DNA from: Planctomycetota bacterium
Lineage (GTDB): Bacteria; Planctomycetota; Phycisphaerae; WQYP01
DNA: 14,699 nt
NCBI GenBank assembly: GCA_021798635.1
Contig: JAJZGH010000115.1
Span: 1-14,699 of the forward strand
Direction: 5' to 3'
This document shows, piece after piece, positions 13,105 to 14,699 of this stretch (positions within the stretch are counted from its first letter, which is position 1; each line of letters opens with the position of its first letter). Under the pieces are notes generated by a model. The model was given only the letters and a program-made list of their open reading frames with translations, did no database searches and had not been told where the DNA came from. Both the position numbers and the translations under genes were made by a program.

Positions 13105-14602
13105 AGCTAATTGTGAAGGTGCCCCGACAGAGCAGTTGAATTTAGAGAGCTGAGCAGTAGAGCGGATTGGGCTGCGTGGCAAAGGGGCGGATGTCGCCGA
13201 GACGATGGGAAAACGCCTCGGCGCGGTGGATGTTTCCACGACGCCGTATGTGCAGTATAATTTCACCAGTCCGTCGAATGGTTCGAGGTTGGCGAGCATG
13301 GTCTACCCCAACGGCAGAACAATTGATTACAACTATTCAGGCACCAACCTGAATAGCGCCTTGGATAATGCCATTGGCCGATTGGACGCGATTGTGGATG
13401 GTGCCAACTCCGGCGAAGCTGGCCAGGTCTTGGAACAATATTCATACCTCGGCCTAAGCACGATCGTTGCCCGCAATCACCCGCAGACAAATATCAACCT
13501 GACATACCTCGGTTCCAGCGGCAGCATCGGATCCGGCGGCGACCAATATGTCGGGTTGGACCGCTTCGGCAGAATCGCCGACCAAAACTGGGTGAATACC
13601 AGCACCGGCCAATCGGTGGATAACTTCACGTATTCTTATGATGCAAATTCGAACGTAACCGCAGAAAACAATCTGCTGGATTCCGCGTATTCCCAGACCT
13701 TTACTTATGATCCGCTCAACAGATTAGGCAGCAGCACATTGGGTGGTGCAGCCTACCAAAGCTGGACACTGGATTCCCAGGGCAATTGGAATTCGCATAC
13801 CATTTATGGCAACACGCAGACCCAAACCGCCAATGGACAGAATCAGATTACATCCGTCAGTGGCGGCACCGCCCCGACGTATGATGGAAATGGAAACGCA
13901 GTTTCCATGCAGTTAACCATCCAGGGAGCAGGGGGCGATGCCACTTTAGTGTATGACGCCTGGAACAGGCTCGTAGCAGTCAAGAACTCCTCCGGCCAAA
14001 TCATCGCCCAATATACATACAACGCCATGGGGTACCGTGTCACAGAATCCTATCCGCTTGGCGGTCCCGGCATCGCTGCCGGGACAACCAACTACCTCTA
14101 TTACGATTCTCAATGGCAGGCCATCGAGACCAGAACCAACGGCACCGCCAGTAACAACGTGACATCGCAAATGGTCTGGAGCGCCGCCTACATCAATGCG
14201 GCAATTCTCCAAGACCCATGGGGCGGTGGAAACATCGCGCTCGAGGGGCAAACGTATTTCTTGCAGGATGCGAACTGGAATACGGTAGCGGTGATCATGC
14301 CCAACCTAGGCCCCGGCCCGGCATGGTTCGTCGGCCAGCGCTACGTGTACAGCCCCTACGGAAACGCCACGATTCTCAACGCCGACTGGAGCGCGGCTCC
14401 CTCCGGCGAAACACCGGCCGTAGACAATCTCTATCAAGGAATGACGCTGGATCCGATGACCGGCTTGTACTACGCAAGAAATCGCAACTATTCGCCGACA
14501 CTTGGCCGCTGGATCAACCAAGACCCCGCCGGTTACATCAATGGTGCAAATACCTATCAGTTTGTGATGAGCAATCCGGTGAACGCGGTGGATCCATTCG
14601 GG
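13105..14602 (+). repeat. Rhs cassette repeat unit, copy B (leader plus Rhs core)
   Basis: Homologous to 10284-11864. It starts 29 nt after the immunity stop with the same 15-nt AGCTAATTGTGAAGG, here flanked by perfect arms GGCAC (13100-13104) and GTGCC (13119-13123). The 24-nt block follows at 13152-13175, then the core. By-eye comparison of the translated cores finds about 45 differences in about 455 residues, including one single-codon deletion relative to copy A near 13869. Many DNA differences are silent, so the cores appear to have been under protein-level constraint or exchange. Confidence 0.8.
13150..13163 (+). repeat. Leader motif TTGARCAGTAGAGC, occurrence 3
   Basis: Reads CTGAGCAGTAGAGC in the copy B leader. 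It is followed by GGATTGGGCTGC, which matches the sequence after occurrence 1 except for one base. The TGA at 13151-13153 closes the copy B Rhs frame upstream. Confidence 0.5.
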
Positions 14603-14699
14603 ACCAACGGTTGGATTAGTGCTTTGGGGAGCGCGGTCGGATTAAACGGGTCGTACGCTGCCGGGCAGTTCTGGCTTGGGGCCTGGCAGGGCGGGGCTG
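13205..14699 (+). CDS. Second truncated Rhs/YD-repeat protein, different tip (runs off window end)
   Basis: The frame starting at ATG 13205 has no stop codon through base 14699, giving at least 498 codons. I translated it by hand across the whole stretch. It is open upstream to 13154, but 13205 is the first ATG. No clear ribosome-binding site is seen. Residues from about 13 on repeat the copy A core: STTPYVQYNF, YD motifs, then TGLYYARNRNYSPTLGRWIN...DPAGYINGANTYQFVMSNP. The core end is VDPFG (462-466). Here the sequence leaves copy A: the tip begins TNGWISALGSAVGLNGSYAA and is Gly/Ala-rich and hydrophobic, like a membrane-active or pre-toxin segment. The toxin class and any immunity gene lie beyond the window. 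As in copy A the N-terminal shell is missing, so it is either an orphan tip cassette or a decayed rhs gene. Confidence 0.82.
   Translation, partial: MGKRLGAVDVSTTPYVQYNFTSPSNGSRLASMVYPNGRTIDYNYSGTNLNSALDNAIGRLDAIVDGANSGEAGQVLEQYSYLGLSTIVARNHPQTNINLTYLGSSGSIGSGGDQYVGLDRFGRIADQNWVNTSTGQSVDNFTYSYDANSNVTAENNLLDSAYSQTFTYDPLNRLGSSTLGGAAYQSWTLDSQGNWNSHTIYGNTQTQTANGQNQITSVSGGTAPTYDGNGNAVSMQLTIQGAGGDATLVYDAWNRLVAVKNSSGQIIAQYTYNAMGYRVTESYPLGGPGIAAGTTNYLYYDSQWQAIETRTNGTASNNVTSQMVWSAAYINAAILQDPWGGGNIALEGQTYFLQDANWNTVAVIMPNLGPGPAWFVGQRYVYSPYGNATILNADWSAAPSGETPAVDNLYQGMTLDPMTGLYYARNRNYSPTLGRWINQDPAGYINGANTYQFVMSNPVNAVDPFGTNGWISALGSAVGLNGSYAAGQFWLGAWQGGA

Noticed and set aside
10284..13123. CRISPR array or integron attC sites for the repeated leader motifs
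   Set aside because: Only two or three copies with irregular spacing and large coding DNA between them. There are no uniform spacers, no Cas genes and no integron integrase.
10120..14699. Integrative element bounded by a duplicated tRNA 3' end
   Set aside because: No second copy of the tRNA-Ser 3' segment and no integrase were found in the window. An att site beyond the window cannot be excluded.

Overview
The window comes from a moderately GC-rich bacterial chromosome. It has two parts: a housekeeping stretch (about 1-10206) and an accessory stretch (about 10284-14699) made of a repeated Rhs polymorphic-toxin unit. No gene fixes the taxon. L-deoxysugar catabolism genes, a C5-pathway hemL, a PyrK-type subunit and abundant Rhs sequence would all fit a Planctomycetota/PVC-like bacterium, but this is a guess and not something the sequence proves.

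Housekeeping part, left to right. The window opens in the possible last codons of an unidentified gene. A two-gene operon follows for L-rhamnose/L-fucose use: rhaB (rhamnulokinase) and fucU (RbsD/FucU mutarotase), 20 nt apart. aroK (shikimate kinase) comes next. Convergent with it is a LexA-like repressor (XRE helix-turn-helix plus S24 Ser-Lys peptidase domain). The repressor is divergent from hemL. The space between these two holds a perfect 8+8 bp palindrome that overlaps the -10 box of the repressor's own promoter, which suggests an autoregulated switch. After hemL come a pyrK-like flavin/2Fe-2S electron-transfer protein, a GT-B glycosyltransferase with a degenerate C-terminal motif, and ppk1 (polyphosphate kinase). 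The ppk1-tRNA gap carries two copies of a 27-bp GGAA-capped hairpin repeat, then a good promoter, a UUCG-capped leader hairpin and tRNA-Ser(GGA).

Accessory part. Starting 78 nt after the tRNA there are two tandem copies of one unit, about 2.82 kb apart. Each begins with the same non-coding leader motifs. Each then enters an Rhs/YD-repeat reading frame in mid-domain, so the usual N-terminal part of an Rhs protein is missing. Each crosses the conserved Rhs core end (NPxxxVDPxG) and then switches to an unrelated C-terminal tip. The cores of copies A and B are about 90% identical at protein level by eye. The tip of copy A ends in an LHH-type HNH nuclease-like motif and is followed by a SUKH (SMI1/KNR4) immunity gene with a strong Shine-Dalgarno. 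The tip of copy B starts with a hydrophobic, Gly/Ala-rich stretch and runs off the window end, so its toxin and immunity gene are not visible. The layout looks like an array of displaced ('orphan') Rhs C-terminal toxin/immunity cassettes beside a tRNA gene, and it is the most interesting part of the window.
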